DNA from: Trichinella spiralis
Taxonomy: Eukaryota; Nematoda; Enoplea; Trichinellida; Trichinellidae
Assembly (NCBI GenBank): GCA_000181795.3
Contig: CM012954.1
Coordinates: 13,902,590-13,966,589 of the forward strand
Reading direction: 5' to 3'
DNA: 64,000 nt
This document shows, piece by piece, positions 32,041 through 44,621 of this stretch; within the stretch, counting starts at the first letter, position 1; each line of letters starts with the position of its first letter. The notes under the pieces were generated by a model, which saw nothing but the letters and a program-made list of their open reading frames with translations, made no database searches and had not been told where the DNA came from. A program made the position numbers and the translations under genes.

Positions 32041-35000
32041 TCATAATGCGATTGTAATTTCAGAATCACTTTGCGATTCCAGCGATTTGTCGTCATCCAT
32101 TTTTTCTTCGTTCAAGTTTCTCCTAGTCGCCAATATTGAACTCAGCTGAGAATCATCACTTTTCATCAGATACTAAACAAAAAAAATATATATATATATA
32201 TATACAAAGCAAACAGTAACATGCAATCGAGAAAAAAATAAGAGGCACACATTCTGCTTTACTTTTGCAGTAGTTTTCTGCAACTGCAGCTGACTGTACA
32301 AACGAGCACCCTCTTCACGACCGATCAGCTCTTCAAGTTGGATTTTGTTCATTGATAACAACTTTTCTCCGTCGTGTTCTCGAAGTAAATTAATTGCCCT
32401 ATTCACAAGAACAAGAACAATAAATAATAAATAATAATGCATGTATAATATTTGCATAATATTTGTTTATCTACCTGCCACTGAAACACTTGGCTTGCAA
32501 CCATTCGGCTACGTCTTGTTTAGTACTCATACTGGACATTTCTTGAACAGTGACCAACGATGAATTTGGCAAAGGTTTGGCTTTAAAATCAAAGCTTCCT
32601 TTCAAGTTGGATTTATTCAACGTCATCAGTAATTCTTCGTTGAGCATTCCTGATAATTGAAAAAATTTAATTTAAATAAACAGAGAAACAAAAAATCATC
32701 AAAAAATATTTCACTTCTGCTGTCCACTGTGACATTGGATGGCAATTTGCCATTTCGGATTGAAGTGCCATTCTCCTTCGACAAACCGTGCGGAATTGTT
32801 CCATTTGATGTTGAAGCTTTTTTCTCACCAGTCGACGACACAGCTTCGACACCACCGGATGTACGCGGCAGCGGAGGTGGAGGTGGAGGCGGTGCCGGCG
32901 GAGGTACTGGAGGAGCACAAGCAACATACGGACGTTTGGAATTGACCAAGCAAGTCGACGAAAACATCATCACTTCTTTATTCTTGGGCTCATCTGAAAA
33001 TAAATTATTACAAATTATATACAATTATTCACACAACAATGGCACATTTTCAGCCGAAAAAGTTTCACAATAATAGAAAAAAAATAAATTAATAATAACA
33101 AAGTTCTTTCTTGCTTTTTCTTGTTTCAGCAAACAAAGCTCACATACTCACTGACAACTATGGGTGTTCACGTTGTCCCCTGAAAGATCCATTTCTAACT
33201 GATAGGAAGAAATTCACTAATAATAATAATAATAATACAGCAGAAGTTTCGAATATCGTTTTTAAAATTTAATCTACACCTGTATAAAATTACTGACACT
33301 ATTTCTTCAGTTCACTAGCACTGGTACAACTAAAAAGCGCATTTCAAAAAGCAATACACCGCCAAACATAAACAATTAAGCAATAAATCAAATCAAACTG
33401 AACAAGATGAAATGAAAATGATGATGATGATTAGAGCAAACCATCAGCAGCAAAGCAAACTTATGAAAATGAATGCTTTACATACGAAGCGACCATCATA
33501 CGTATCTGAAAGCTGAAAAAGTGCTTTATTCAAGACGTCGGAAAAAATTTAGCCACCAAAGATTCACTGAAAACTTTTTAAAAAAAACATGCCAATAAAT
33601 CACAACCAAATTATTGAAAAAAAATTTCATTTACTAAGAAGAATTGTATAAACTAGCTTTTGTCCAAGTGCAGAACAAAAAAAAGCGTTGTACAGATAGA
33701 TATGCATACAGGTATACTGGAAGCGATAACAAATTCTTGTTATCATTCAAATAAAAGATAGATAGTAAGAAAGCGTAATCAGCAATAACAACAACAATAT
33801 CAATAATTGAAACATTGCTGTATTACGTGAAATGTAAAAAAATTATTATTAAGTAGTGCATATAGTATGGGGATATAGAATGAAAGAAAAACGACTATAA
33901 TTCAAGAGAGAGAGAGAAAGATATTCGTAATGTATATGCAATATAAGAAAGACAGGAAAAATTATACAAAGAGCCAGAACAGAACAGCAGTGAAAAATAA
34001 AAGTTTAGAAAAATATGGCTTCAAGAATGGCAGAATAAATATAATATTTAAATTGAACATAATTCAAAATAAAATAAAAAGAAAAAGAAAACAAATTAAA
34101 ATTTTTTTCCAACTAATATTAACGTAAAAATAAATAATCAGGAATAAGCTCGCGAAATGCATCGCGAGCGGCAAGCTGATTTCTGGCACTGTTAGTATAA
34201 TATATAACTTAAATATATAATCGAACACAGCAGCAGAAGTGAACTTGGCCCAAAAATATGAACAGTAAAATGCCCTACCATATTAATTAGTGTGGTTATT
34301 GTCATGTCATATTAATAACATACAGTTAACTTTACAAAATAAATTGTACATGTTGTTCAAGAATGAACACCAAAGCAGCAGCACCTTGACAACTTGCATG
34401 CCTCCTCAATTTTACAACCAAAATTAAAAAGAACCACCAATCACCGGTCGAAGAAACAAAAAACAAATATCCATTTTTAAAGAAAACAAAAATTTAAGTC
34501 GTGAGGAGGGGCTTTTCGGTTTCCACTAACTGAGCAACGCTAAACTGCTACACTACACAACATCTTTGGTCCTACACATCGTTGCAAATAAATTACACCC
34601 ACACATACACAGATACACATACAATATGTACATACACGTACATGTAGTAAGTATATATAACATATATTGCATGTATGTCCCCACATGCAGTGTCATTTAA
34701 AAGCATAGCAAAGAAGTGTGACAGAGTTTGAACAATTGAAAATAAATAAGTAAAATAAATAATAAACGCCGCAATTTTCATCTACACTAGGCAATAATAA
34801 TAATAAAGCAAAAAAAGAGAAATAAATGGAAATATTTCTGATGAAATAAAAGAAAAGAAAAAAAACAAAGGCCCTGAATTACTAGTAAAAATCGCTTTTC
34901 ACCGTTTTCTTCGCCATAGCATTAAATTTTTAAGAAAAAAGAAAATTCCTTGAAGAAATATAATTTGAAAAGTTTTCTCTACAAAAAGGGACAGACAGTA

Positions 35001-38000
35001 TATACACATAAATGTATATATAAGTTTTTTTCAGGCTTCCACTGTCACCATCGTCTGCAATCAGAAGTAGCGAAATTCACCTAATTTACCGCGACGTTGT
35101 CGTATCACTTCCGGCGTATCACCGTTGTTGTTAGCCGGTGTGGCTGTTCTCGTAACGGGACTTGATCGTCTTGCAGAAGAATCATCCTACAATCAAAACG
35201 GACATTTATTATCATATTCTGTTGCAAATAAATTTACTTTGTTTGCATTTTTTTCGTCATTTCACATTTGTCATACCTCATAAGAGCCAAAAGCAGTGGC
35301 CGAATTGCCCATAGCCGGACCGAAGGTGGAAGTGGACGGAGGCGGTGGACGCACAAAAAGCGGCTCGTCGAACGACTTCGACTGCTGGTGTGGAGTCGAA
35401 TTGTGGTGAATTCCCGAATCGACAACACTCAAAATTGTATGCGGAACAAAACCGACCTGTCGATGTGCGTTGCGACATTCCCACCAATTTTTCTTATTAT
35501 TCAAAACCTGAAAAAAAATCAGAATATAGTTTTTAAAAAAATTTCCAAAGAAAAAAAAACTCGTATTTTACCTCCAAAAATTCACCCTTTCTGACGGTCA
35601 ACTCTTTTTCATTCATACCATGTCGTTCGTAGACCACTTGGGCAATCTGAGAGCCACGAGCTCGTGCTTGTTCGAAAAAAAAGCTCGCGTCATCTGTCAC
35701 ATTGGGTGGTGAAAAATGACGTCGAGATTCTTGTTCACGTAATGTTGTTCTACACATTTCACAATGTAATTTTTTTACAGTTATTCGAAAACAATTGCAA
35801 ACTTACTCTCTGTATAAATCGGGTCTAGATCTGGACATCGTCGACGAATAGAGACCGTTAGCGGCCGCAGGTGGTGGACGTGGCAAACGTTCGGAAACGA
35901 CAGATCGTTGCTCTTGTTCTTCATAAAATTGACGCTTCTCTTCAAGCAAGCGACGTCGTTCTTCCTGAATCAAATCGAACAACATTCGCTCATTTGCATA
36001 ATTAATTGTACAACAACAACAAGAACAGACCTCCAAAATTCGTTTTTCAAATTGAATTCGACGCTCCTCTTCTTGCAACTTTTCCTTTTCCAAGTCGAGC
36101 CGTTCCCGTTCCAAAGATACGCGACCAAAATCGCCAGCCAACTGGGTATCAATTAGCAAATTTCGATTCGAACGACCAGCTTGTCCACCATGATCGGGCA
36201 CAGTGGTGCCGGTGGTGGTGGTGGAATATGGTCCATAACTGTGAGCAAATGTCGGCGAATAGTTGCCAGGCGACGGGCCGGTCCATTCTTCAGCAGTAGT
36301 GCGCCAAGCGTCGCCCAAAGAAGCCCAAATTTCCGACTCTTTGCTCGTCAGACAGTTCAACAGCAACGCCTTGGCAGCTCGGCTGATCAACGGCGACACA
36401 ACCTGCGGTGCAATATTTCGACCAAAACCCCACTGGCAAGCGTCCAGTATAATTGCCAGAGGTGTGAACAGGAAGTGGAGCAGTTCGGGCGCGTTCGGCT
36501 CGTGGATGTGGTTCTTCAATTTGGCCAACAAGTTGAAGCACAATTTGAATTTTTGCAAAATGTCGAAAAATTCCAATTCGGGTGGCAGTTGGGCACGCAT
36601 AAGCAGAATCCCCTCGCCGGGCATACGACTCTGCGAAGACCGGGACGACGACGGCTTCATCGCCCGCCTCTGCTGTTGCAGCGCTTCCAATTCACGTTGG
36701 GCGATGGCGGCCGACTGGATCCGGGCGACGAAACGCTCGATATCATCGAAGCACCGGTTCAGTATGTTCACGTCCCGTTCGAAAAATTCGACCACAGACG
36801 AATCGGAAAAGGTCGACTTCTGGTCCACTTCCCGGTAATTGAAATTCGAAGGCGACCGGCCATTTTCCATCATCACGGGAACAGTACTGACCCGCGGTCG
36901 ATCTTGGCTGAAATAACGCTGGTCCGAACGACTGAACATCGACCGGCCATGCAGCAGGCTTGTGCCGTCAGTGGTAACCATCTCAGGACTACCAGCCTCT
37001 ACTCCTCCACTTGGCATTGCAAACCCGCTTATTCTTCTCCCTCTGTGTTTAAAGAAAAAAAATAAAAATTCATACAAACAACAAATAAATTAACGACATA
37101 CGTTGGTACTGCTTTGAAGCGTCCGCGTAAAAATTGTTTGATATCATCCGCGACCTCACTAGCCTAAAAATTTTTTTTGTTTTGAAATTATAATTTAGAA
37201 ATAAGAAAATCGAGAAATTTGTCGAACAATTTAAAAAATTTGAACTAACTGATGAAGAAAAAAAATATGCGAAATATATTACAACGTCATCAACACAAAT
37301 GACTACTAGTGGATTGATTGGAGGAGAGAAAAAAAAACTTGAATACAACAAGCAACGAGGAAAAGCAGAGTACTGATGAGCAAGCTTCTTCCTCTGCTGT
37401 GTTTGTTCAGCGTGATTTGTCACCACTCGACAAAAACTACATACCGACACTTGGACGCATTGAAAAATGTGCATTTCGGTCGGCGTGGCGGTTTTCTTGC
37501 CTTTACTGCCGTTGACAATGAAAACAAGCAAATTGTTGTACAAATCACGCGGGTCAGAAGAGACGTGAGCTGTCGGTTCAGAAACCAAATTCAACGGAAA
37601 CTGTTCCACTACATCCTATGCAAATAAACAAATAAATTTTAATTATAAAAAAATGCAAAAAAGGGAGTGAAATTTACTCCATTTTCATCTTCAACCACGA
37701 CGGCGGTATGTCTAAGACGAAGAATCATTCGTTGTGCCCAGATTGCCGACGACCGTTCCATTTGCTTCAACTTTCTTATGCCATCGCTTGGCCATTGCAA
37801 GCCTGTCCATGTATACACAATTAACCAATTTTACCGGAAATTGAGAATATCGACAACTGATTCTGCATACCAAACTGCGGTCCCACGCCAAATGTGGCCA
37901 GATGTTCGACAAAATAGCTGGGGCTGTCTTCTTGCATGTACGCTAAACAAAAAAGAACAATGCAAAACTTGGTGAACAACAATATAAATAATAATGCTTC

Positions 38001-40095
38001 GATTCCATCGATTGATTGATTGAACAGTGAACATTTCAGCTCGCATATTATATACTGGCAAATTACGCGGAAAAAATAGTGAAATTGAAACTGTTCAACA
38101 ACAAATTTCTGTTTACAATGAGTAATTCGGGTTTCTCGTTTATTCTTGCAACAGACAGTGCCACCCAACAACTCAAATGACAAAGTAATCAAAAACCAAA
38201 TAATTTCAGCTATCAGTGAAAAAAATACCGAAAGCTGATGGGGTAACGTTAAAAAATGAACCAAAGTAAAAAAATAGCCCGCTTTCTCAATTCTAAAAAT
38301 CAGTTTCAACGTGTTCAATTGTGCATCAATTATTTATAATCTCAACAATATTAAACACTGAATTTTAATAAAGTGGTTCAAACAATGATGTAAAAATTTA
38401 AAACTTTCTATTTGTTTTAAATTATCTTTTAAAAAACAATTAAGAAACCCACAAAAAAAGGAAAGATGAGATAAAATCTTTCCATAAATTCTCCTGATAA
38501 AGAAATGAACTGTAAAAACATGCACACACCACGACTAGAGCTGAACGAATAAATTTTTCAAAAAAGTAATTACCAAAATACAAGCGGTTAGTTTTTTTTT
38601 CTGTCTAACTATCATAAAAGAATACCACCACCCTGTAATGATTAAAAATTAATTCAAAATGATTATTATAATAAAAAAATGCCTACAGTACAAACTAGAA
38701 GAAACAAAAGAGATAACCGGCCGCAACGGAGAACAAGCAGCTGACTAGCTGGAATTGACTAAAACTTTCAGGCATTTAAATTGAAATTTCCAGTTCCTGC
38801 GCATCAGTGAAAAATAAACAACAAATTGAGAAATCAAATAAATGACTGGCGCGCGTTTGTACAACAACATGCGCGCGCAAAAATCGAAATGGTCAATTGT
38901 AAAAAAAAATTTTTCAAATTTCTCTCACTGCACAACGTATACAATATGTAAATAGATAAATAAATAAATAAATAATTAATTAATTAAATAATTTTCGCTT
39001 ACCTTTTCTCATGTCGACGTCGAAATTTTGGCCGTCGACGAAACTTGGCATCGAACCTCCAAAATTGCCGTTCAATCTTCTCACGTTACCGCTGAAACGA
39101 ACAACAACAAACTTTGACGAACGTTACTTCACACTGACACTTTTCTGCTATCAATAATAATCACTTTTACAAACTAACTGAACGCGCACGCGCGTCATTA
39201 CGTTTACTCTCTTTGATGAAATTCCTTTCAGTGCATTGTATTAAACAAAAAATTATAAATTTTCATACAAAGCAGTCAAAACTAGCAATGCAAAACCTTT
39301 TCCCAAAAATTAAAATACAGAAAAAAAAGAGCATTCAGCGTTTGTTTGTTTTTTTTCGCCTTTTCAACCAATGCAACAAAATTTGGTTATTTGTTGTAAT
39401 GGGAATAGTGGTAAAATGTGGCAACGCCGTAAAATTGAAAAACAATGCTCGGAATGCAACTATTGAAAAACGTTCGAACAACGAGAACGGGCGTTCGCAA
39501 TCGGCAACGGAATCAAAAACTGATATTCAAGTTTTTTTTCAAAGCATACTGTACGATGATTTGAAAAAAAAACACGAAATTGACCTGAGTTGCATTTTGG
39601 GCGAAAAAAAAGACATGAACAAACGGTAATAGGGGTGCAATGAGAAATTTTCTGCTTAATGGCAAAACGAAGATGCAGCAAATGGGAAACGATGTAATTT
39701 GTCTTAATTCAGGCAAAATTCGGCAGCCTGTACACAAAATGACAATAAGTTGCAACCAGTTTGAGATGGTTAATCTAGTCGGAATGTGAAGGAACAAAAA
39801 CGGGAACGCCGTCGTCCCAACGATAGCATCGACCTAGAAAACCCACCTTGCCAGAAAGCAAAGTAAGAACATTTCCAATTCAAGCATGTTAAAAACGAGT
39901 GCACCGAGTGCGTATGGGGGAAAATGGAATTGAATAGAGGGGGAAAAATAGCAATGCAAAAATAAAAAGAAGCAAAAAACAACAGAAAAAAATGCATGCC
40001 GACGCTTATCATTGCTCTACTCACTTCATGCTGGCAGGCAAAGGTCCGGCGGTGGAGCTGGACCGGAAAAAGGAATTTTGTCCAAGCACTGGCAT
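32041..40095 (-). CDS. EPS8: EPS8, actin-capping/bundling signalling adaptor
   Basis: Receptor-kinase substrate that caps and bundles actin in microvilli and links to Rac signalling. Exons (minus): 40025-40095, 39003-39091, 37871-37942, 37678-37802, 37445-37615, 37102-37163, 36031-37042, 35807-35964, 35572-35749, 35277-35507, 35090-35186, 32715-32993, 32475-32649, 32263-32398, 32041-32172; 995 residues, all phases consistent. Seen: PTB (YFVEHLATF, SDGIRKLKQMERSSAIWAQR, FPLNLVSEPTAH, EMHIFQC), central helical region (RDVNILNRCFDDIERFVARI, KFKLCFNLLAKLKNHI), SH3 (AQVVYERHGMNEKELTVRKG, WWECRNAHRQVGFVP), a PPPAPPPPPPPLPR stretch, and the C-terminal SAM-like actin-binding domain (DVAEWLQAKCF, MNKIQLEELIGREEGARLYS). 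Exon 1 (24 residues) is the least certain. The 66-nt intron 35965-36030 has no stop and could be retained. Confidence 0.94.
32187..32204. repeat. TA dinucleotide run
   Basis: Short TA microsatellite in the last intron of EPS8. Confidence 0.85.
32994..35089 (-). other. Large EPS8 intron between SH3-side and proline-rich exons
   Basis: 2.1-kb intron. The exons on either side join in phase 1 (CGC G|AT), so nothing is missing, but it could hold cassette exons. It contains AAT and GA simple repeats (near 33220 and 33905) and no obvious coding block. Confidence 0.6.
37943..39002 (-). other. EPS8 intron 2
   Basis: About 1.06 kb; joins R-K|A in phase 1 across the start of the PTB domain. TAAA/TTAA-rich simple sequence lies at 38955-38990. 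Confidence 0.65.
38955..38990. repeat. TAAA / TTAA simple repeat
   Basis: Tandem TAAA tetranucleotides running into TTAA units, just before the EPS8 exon 2 donor. Confidence 0.8.
39092..40024 (-). other. EPS8 intron 1 (contains an antisense open frame)
   Basis: About 0.93 kb. A plus-strand frame of 138 codons (39213-39629) lies inside it; it is Lys/Asn/Phe rich, has no family resemblance, and I treat it as chance. Confidence 0.5.
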
Positions 40096-42349
40096 TGATG
40101 CGATTCCCAACAGATCACATGCCAAGCGTAAAGTTTTTTTGTTTCAGCACCAGCGAAACTGTTCGCGCCCGACTGATACGCAACCTGAAAACAATAAACA
40201 GCTACAGTGAGTAGTAATTGGCAATTTTCGCCAACAACGGACACACAGACACAGAGCTTTCGTTGCTTTGAGCAAAGCACAACGTTTTCCAATTTAACGC
40301 GTCGGCTTACTTTATTAACCCACTTGCAACAGACAGACAGAAGGAGAGAGAGAGAGCAAGCTGGAAAAATTGAAATCGCTTCAATGGTTTACAGTTTTGG
40401 GCCGAAAACAATCAATCCTGCCATATCAAGACTGGCAGGGCCAAAGATTGGCAACATTAAATGCGTAAATATTTTCAAATTGACTTTCCAGTGAAAAAAT
40501 GATAACGCGCCCAGAGAACACTTCAACATTACGGACAACCGGCTTGCGTTAACATTTTTGGAATACTGTTGACTTTTGGTACTGTACAGGGTAAAGACAT
40601 GCAAGTTCATTGTTTCATTTTCTCTCGGGTCGTTTAATGAATCTCATCCATTTTTATTCGTGTGCTTTTCTTCGCTCATTTCTGCTGATGAGTATATTTT
40701 GAAAAATATTTCAAATAAATTCATATCTGTTGCTGAACAAAACGTTTTGTTGTACAATGCTCCACTGTTTGCAGTTGTGGACATCTGTCGCCGGGCGTTT
40801 GTCTAAGCACACTAACCTCGACCTGAATTGACAGTTCGCCAAAGTGTACAAACAACCACTGCAAAAGTTAACAAATAGCGCCAAGGGTCAGCTGCACACT
40901 GACCGTTTTGCTTTCCATTGTTCAAGAACGACAAGCACGCTTGTTAGCGTCGTAAAGTCTCGACAATATAACTTTCCACGTTAACGATTCTGAATATCAA
41001 AGTCCAATTATTATTATTATTCTTATCAGCATTAAGTTTTAAATTTCTTTTTCATCTGTCATCGTGCTCACTGATATGATGTTCAAATTAACTGAAACAT
41101 TTCAATAGACGCCAACTGAAACGCAGACAAACGCAGAAATATGACAATCATAAAAATTTTTCTCCAACCCACTTGCTGTTGTCTTTCAGATCAACGAATT
41201 TGCAACGAAGTTTTCAAAGGCTTAAATTTCGATAAAATTTAGCATCATATCATCAAAAAACTTGCATTTTTTCTTGTTGAAAAGCATTTAACCTGAACTA
41301 AATGAATATTAACAATGCGATTATTCTCAACAATATAAATGAAGATGTTGCAAGTATAATATAACATCATTTCAAGTGTAAATTTTCAAAATGCTCCAAA
41401 GCGAGACACAAACTTACTATGTGCCGGAATCAGTGATTTGGTGCGTTGATTTGCAATTTGATCTGTTTATTTAAAGTTCGGATGACGTTGATCATTCAAT
41501 ACTGTTTCATTATGATTCACAGCAAATTCCATGCATACCGTAATCAAGTATTTGTTTGAACTGCTCGAAAGAGCAGTTTATCGTAGCTACAAACCTATTA
41601 AAGTTGCACAAAAAACAATTACCAACAATGATCGTCATGATTTATTGATTTATTTCAATTTGATCTGATTAATGCTTTTGAAACATTTATATAGTGAGTC
41701 GGTAATCGTTCAAATTCAAAACACAAAGCTCATGAGAGCTATATCGTTTTCTGCTGCAATTTATCATTCATTATGGGACTTCATTTTTGTATCTCGTTAT
41801 AAACTTAAAAAATAACATTTTGCAGAAATACAAAATAAATATTTACTTAATGATCAGCAAGAAGAGTTTGAAATTCATATTTCTTCGAAATTTATTACAA
41901 ATAAAACTGTCACAAACCCCATTTTACACACAATCCACAGTAATAAATTTTAATAATTTACGAATACATTCGCGTATAAATTTCAAAATAACTCCAGTAA
42001 ACTTTAATTACTTCAGTATGGGAACTTGCATTTTTCGTACTGTAAAAAATTTTATACTGTAGATTAGTAAAGTTTTTTTTACTCTCTACTGTCATTGAAA
42101 ACTTCAGTAATTTTGTAATGTACATTGTACTTTGCATAATTTTCATGTAATTTTTTGTATAAATTTCATTGCATTGTCATTGAAGGTTTTCACAGGTCGA
42201 CCAGAACTGTAGTGGATTTTTAAAGCTGAATTTTTCGAACATTTTCGTCTATTGACTATTCTTCTCCATCATCTGGTGACTGGGCATTCCGTGTTTGAGT
42301 CACACCATTGAAAAGGAAAGCAGTTTTTACTGTGGCTTTAACGTGAAAC
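40096..42349. promoter_or_regulatory. Divergent intergenic region, EPS8 / capping protein alpha
   Basis: 2.25-kb AT-rich spacer between two divergently transcribed actin genes. Must contain both promoters. The part next to EPS8 (40096-40320) is richer in G+C and has a GA-rich run near 40340. No coding signal seen. Confidence 0.5.
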
Positions 42350-43835
42350 ATGCCATCCGAAGTTACCACTTTGTCTGTGAACGACAAGCGTCGAGTAAGA
42401 AGTGATTTAATCAATTTCTAGATCGATTTAAAAAGGACGTTTTTTTGTCTAACAGATTGAAATGGCCAATGAGCTTGTTTCAAATGCGCCTCCTGGTGAA
42501 ATTCAAGAAGTTTACAATGGTATTTGGAAAATTTGCTCACTTTCGCCTTTATCTTAACATTTGTAGATCTTCGGCAGTTCTTGGAAGATGATGAATCATT
42601 TACAGTGCTTTCTGCATCCATGTTTGCGGAGCACAACAAAAGAAACTTTGTTCCAGTTTTGGTTGAAGGAATTGAGAAACCAGTTGTCTTTTTTTTTCTT
42701 CTGCTGGTAGCTTTATTTCATTTCAGGTTGCATCTTGCTTTTCAGGTGATTATTACGCCGTTCAACGTGTTGAACAATGGTCGAATTTACGATCCGCGGA
42801 GTAAACAATCTTTTGAATTTGATCACGTCAAGCTCGAAGCTTTCGACCGGGCATCGTGTCCAAATGCGGATGTAGAAGAACTTGAATCCAGACGTCTCTC
42901 GTTGCAAGAATCAGTCGACGCATACATATCAAAGTATTTCATGCACGGCAATGGATCTGTTTATAGCTACGCAGAGCCTGAATGTGACGAGAAAAAGCTA
43001 TTAATTTGCATTGTCAACCAACAAAATCAACCTAATAACTTTTTGTAAAATATTTTCGTACGTTTTTATATAAGTAATATAAATTTATTGTTACCGTTCA
43101 AGGAATGGTCATTGGCAGTCTCAGTTTGCAGTGCAATTTCCAAAGGAAGATGAACTGCAAATTGATGGATGGATTCAGCTAAAAGTTCACTATTATGAAG
43201 ATGGCAATGTACAATTGTTCAGCAAGAAGGATGTTAATCGTACAATACCATTTACGGTAAAAAATGAGCTGCTTAAAACGTTTGAAACATCATCAAAATT
43301 CAAAAAATAAACTATTCGCTAAACAGTTTTTTAATTATGAATCGTCTGTAAAATAATTTTATGAAAGAGTAACATTTTCTCAACATTTACTCGACTTAAC
43401 AAAGAAATGAGTCAAGTTTTCATATTTGAACATTTAAAAATCAATTGGCCATAATTTTTTCTTACATTCAGAGAAGCGTGGAGTAAGTAGTAGTAGTAGT
43501 AGTAGATTGAAAATCCGTTCTTTCAATATATCGTCTCTAATTTCATAATTTTTTTTTTCATAATTTATACTCTGGAAGTGACAAAAATATGTCTATATAC
43601 ATATGTGTATGTATCTTCCATTTAGAACGAGGCAACGTTCGCCAACGATGTAGTGAAAATAGTCCAAGAAGAGGAGGAAAATTTTCAGCGAAACGTCGAC
43701 CAGTCACGCCGTCTGATGAGTGAATTCAATTTCAAAGGTTTGCGGCGACAGTTGCCAGTCACCAGAAGCAAAATTGACTGGTCTAAAATGGTCAGCTATA
43801 GAGTAGCGACAGAACTGAAACCTCAGACACCCTGA
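42350..43835 (+). CDS. CAPZA: F-actin-capping protein subunit alpha
   Basis: Alpha subunit of the CapZ heterodimer that caps actin barbed ends. Exons: 42350-42394, 42456-42519, 42567-42682, 42746-43044, 43103-43256, 43626-43835; 295 residues (human 286). Seen: ANELVSNAPPGEIQEVYNDL near the N-terminus, GRIYDPRSKQSFEFDH, LLICIVNQQNQPNNFLNGHW across a splice, LKVHYYEDGNVQLFSKKDV, and FKGLRRQLPVTRSKIDWSKM close to the C-terminus, the tentacle region that binds actin. All joins are in phase. In exon 4 a second acceptor lies 19 nt upstream of the one used; the chosen site gives KP|VIITPFN. A polyadenylation motif lies near 44195. Confidence 0.95.
43487..43505. repeat. GTA microsatellite
   Basis: Six GTA/AGT units in the last intron of the capping protein gene. 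Confidence 0.85.
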
Positions 43836-44621
43836 TTGACACCTCTTGCTTGTCTACACGTTGAAATGGAAAACCTATTTATTACAACTTGTTAAATAAC
43901 TTTAAAGGACAATATCCGTTGTTCAAACAAGCTTACCGTTCGTTTATTCGGTTAGTTCCGTCTTTTTTCCAGATTTTTTATTGTGACTACTGTTCTGTAT
44001 AACTTGTTTCCATTTTCCGTTTCCACATTCTGTGTATTCTTGTCTTTTCTACTATTGACAAACCAATTCACTCTGTTTAGCCGTTTCACTACCACCACAT
44101 ACTAAAGATGTTACCGCTGCCTCATCCGGACACACTGACTGACTTTACTATTTCATTCATTACGCTTAACCCCTTCATATGGGCGGGCTTGTTCTAAATA
44201 AACGGTAAAATATTTTCCATTCACCACAACGTGAATCTTTTTTTTCCAGTTAATATCATCATCACAGAGCTTGCCAACTTCGGCCACAATGCAAATCTTC
44301 AACAATGACCAACCGGGTTTTTTTTTAAGACGAGCAAAATATTTTACTGATCAAAGTATGGAAGTGTTGTTGTTTATTTTTTTAAACCAACAGCGATTCA
44401 ACAAAACCAATGACGTTACAAATCACACGTTCATGAAGCTGACTTGGATTGCTTGTTACCAGCGACAATTTGTCCAAGTATGAGATACCTGGAAGATGAT
44501 GGTTCTGCTTAGTGACAAAGACAACAGGTGCAGAGTTGTAACGAATAACAAATGACGTGCATTTACATGCCAACTTGTGAACACATTCCACGGCAGACAG
44601 CTATCCTTCGAAACTACAACG
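43836..44621. other. Convergent 3' region, capping protein / BRPF
   Basis: Tail-to-tail spacer of about 0.8 kb expected to hold both 3' UTRs. No separate gene supported; a 70-codon frame on each strand has no family resemblance. Confidence 0.5.

Noticed and set aside
32657-33073. 138-codon Gly-rich plus-strand ORF
   Set aside because: Antisense of the EPS8 proline-rich exon; Gly run is the complement of the Pro codons.
36181-37065. 294-codon plus-strand ORF
   Set aside because: Antisense shadow of the large EPS8 exon (36031-37042), where GC-rich codons leave other frames open.
37831-37870. 32-nt intron in the EPS8 PTB domain
   Set aside because: Too short. A donor earlier in the exon (37870) gives a 68-nt intron and restores the family alignment GLQWPSDGIRKL.
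39213-39629. 138-codon plus-strand ORF
   Set aside because: Lies wholly within EPS8 intron 1, is Lys/Asn/Phe-rich as expected from AT-rich DNA, with no domain or splice context.
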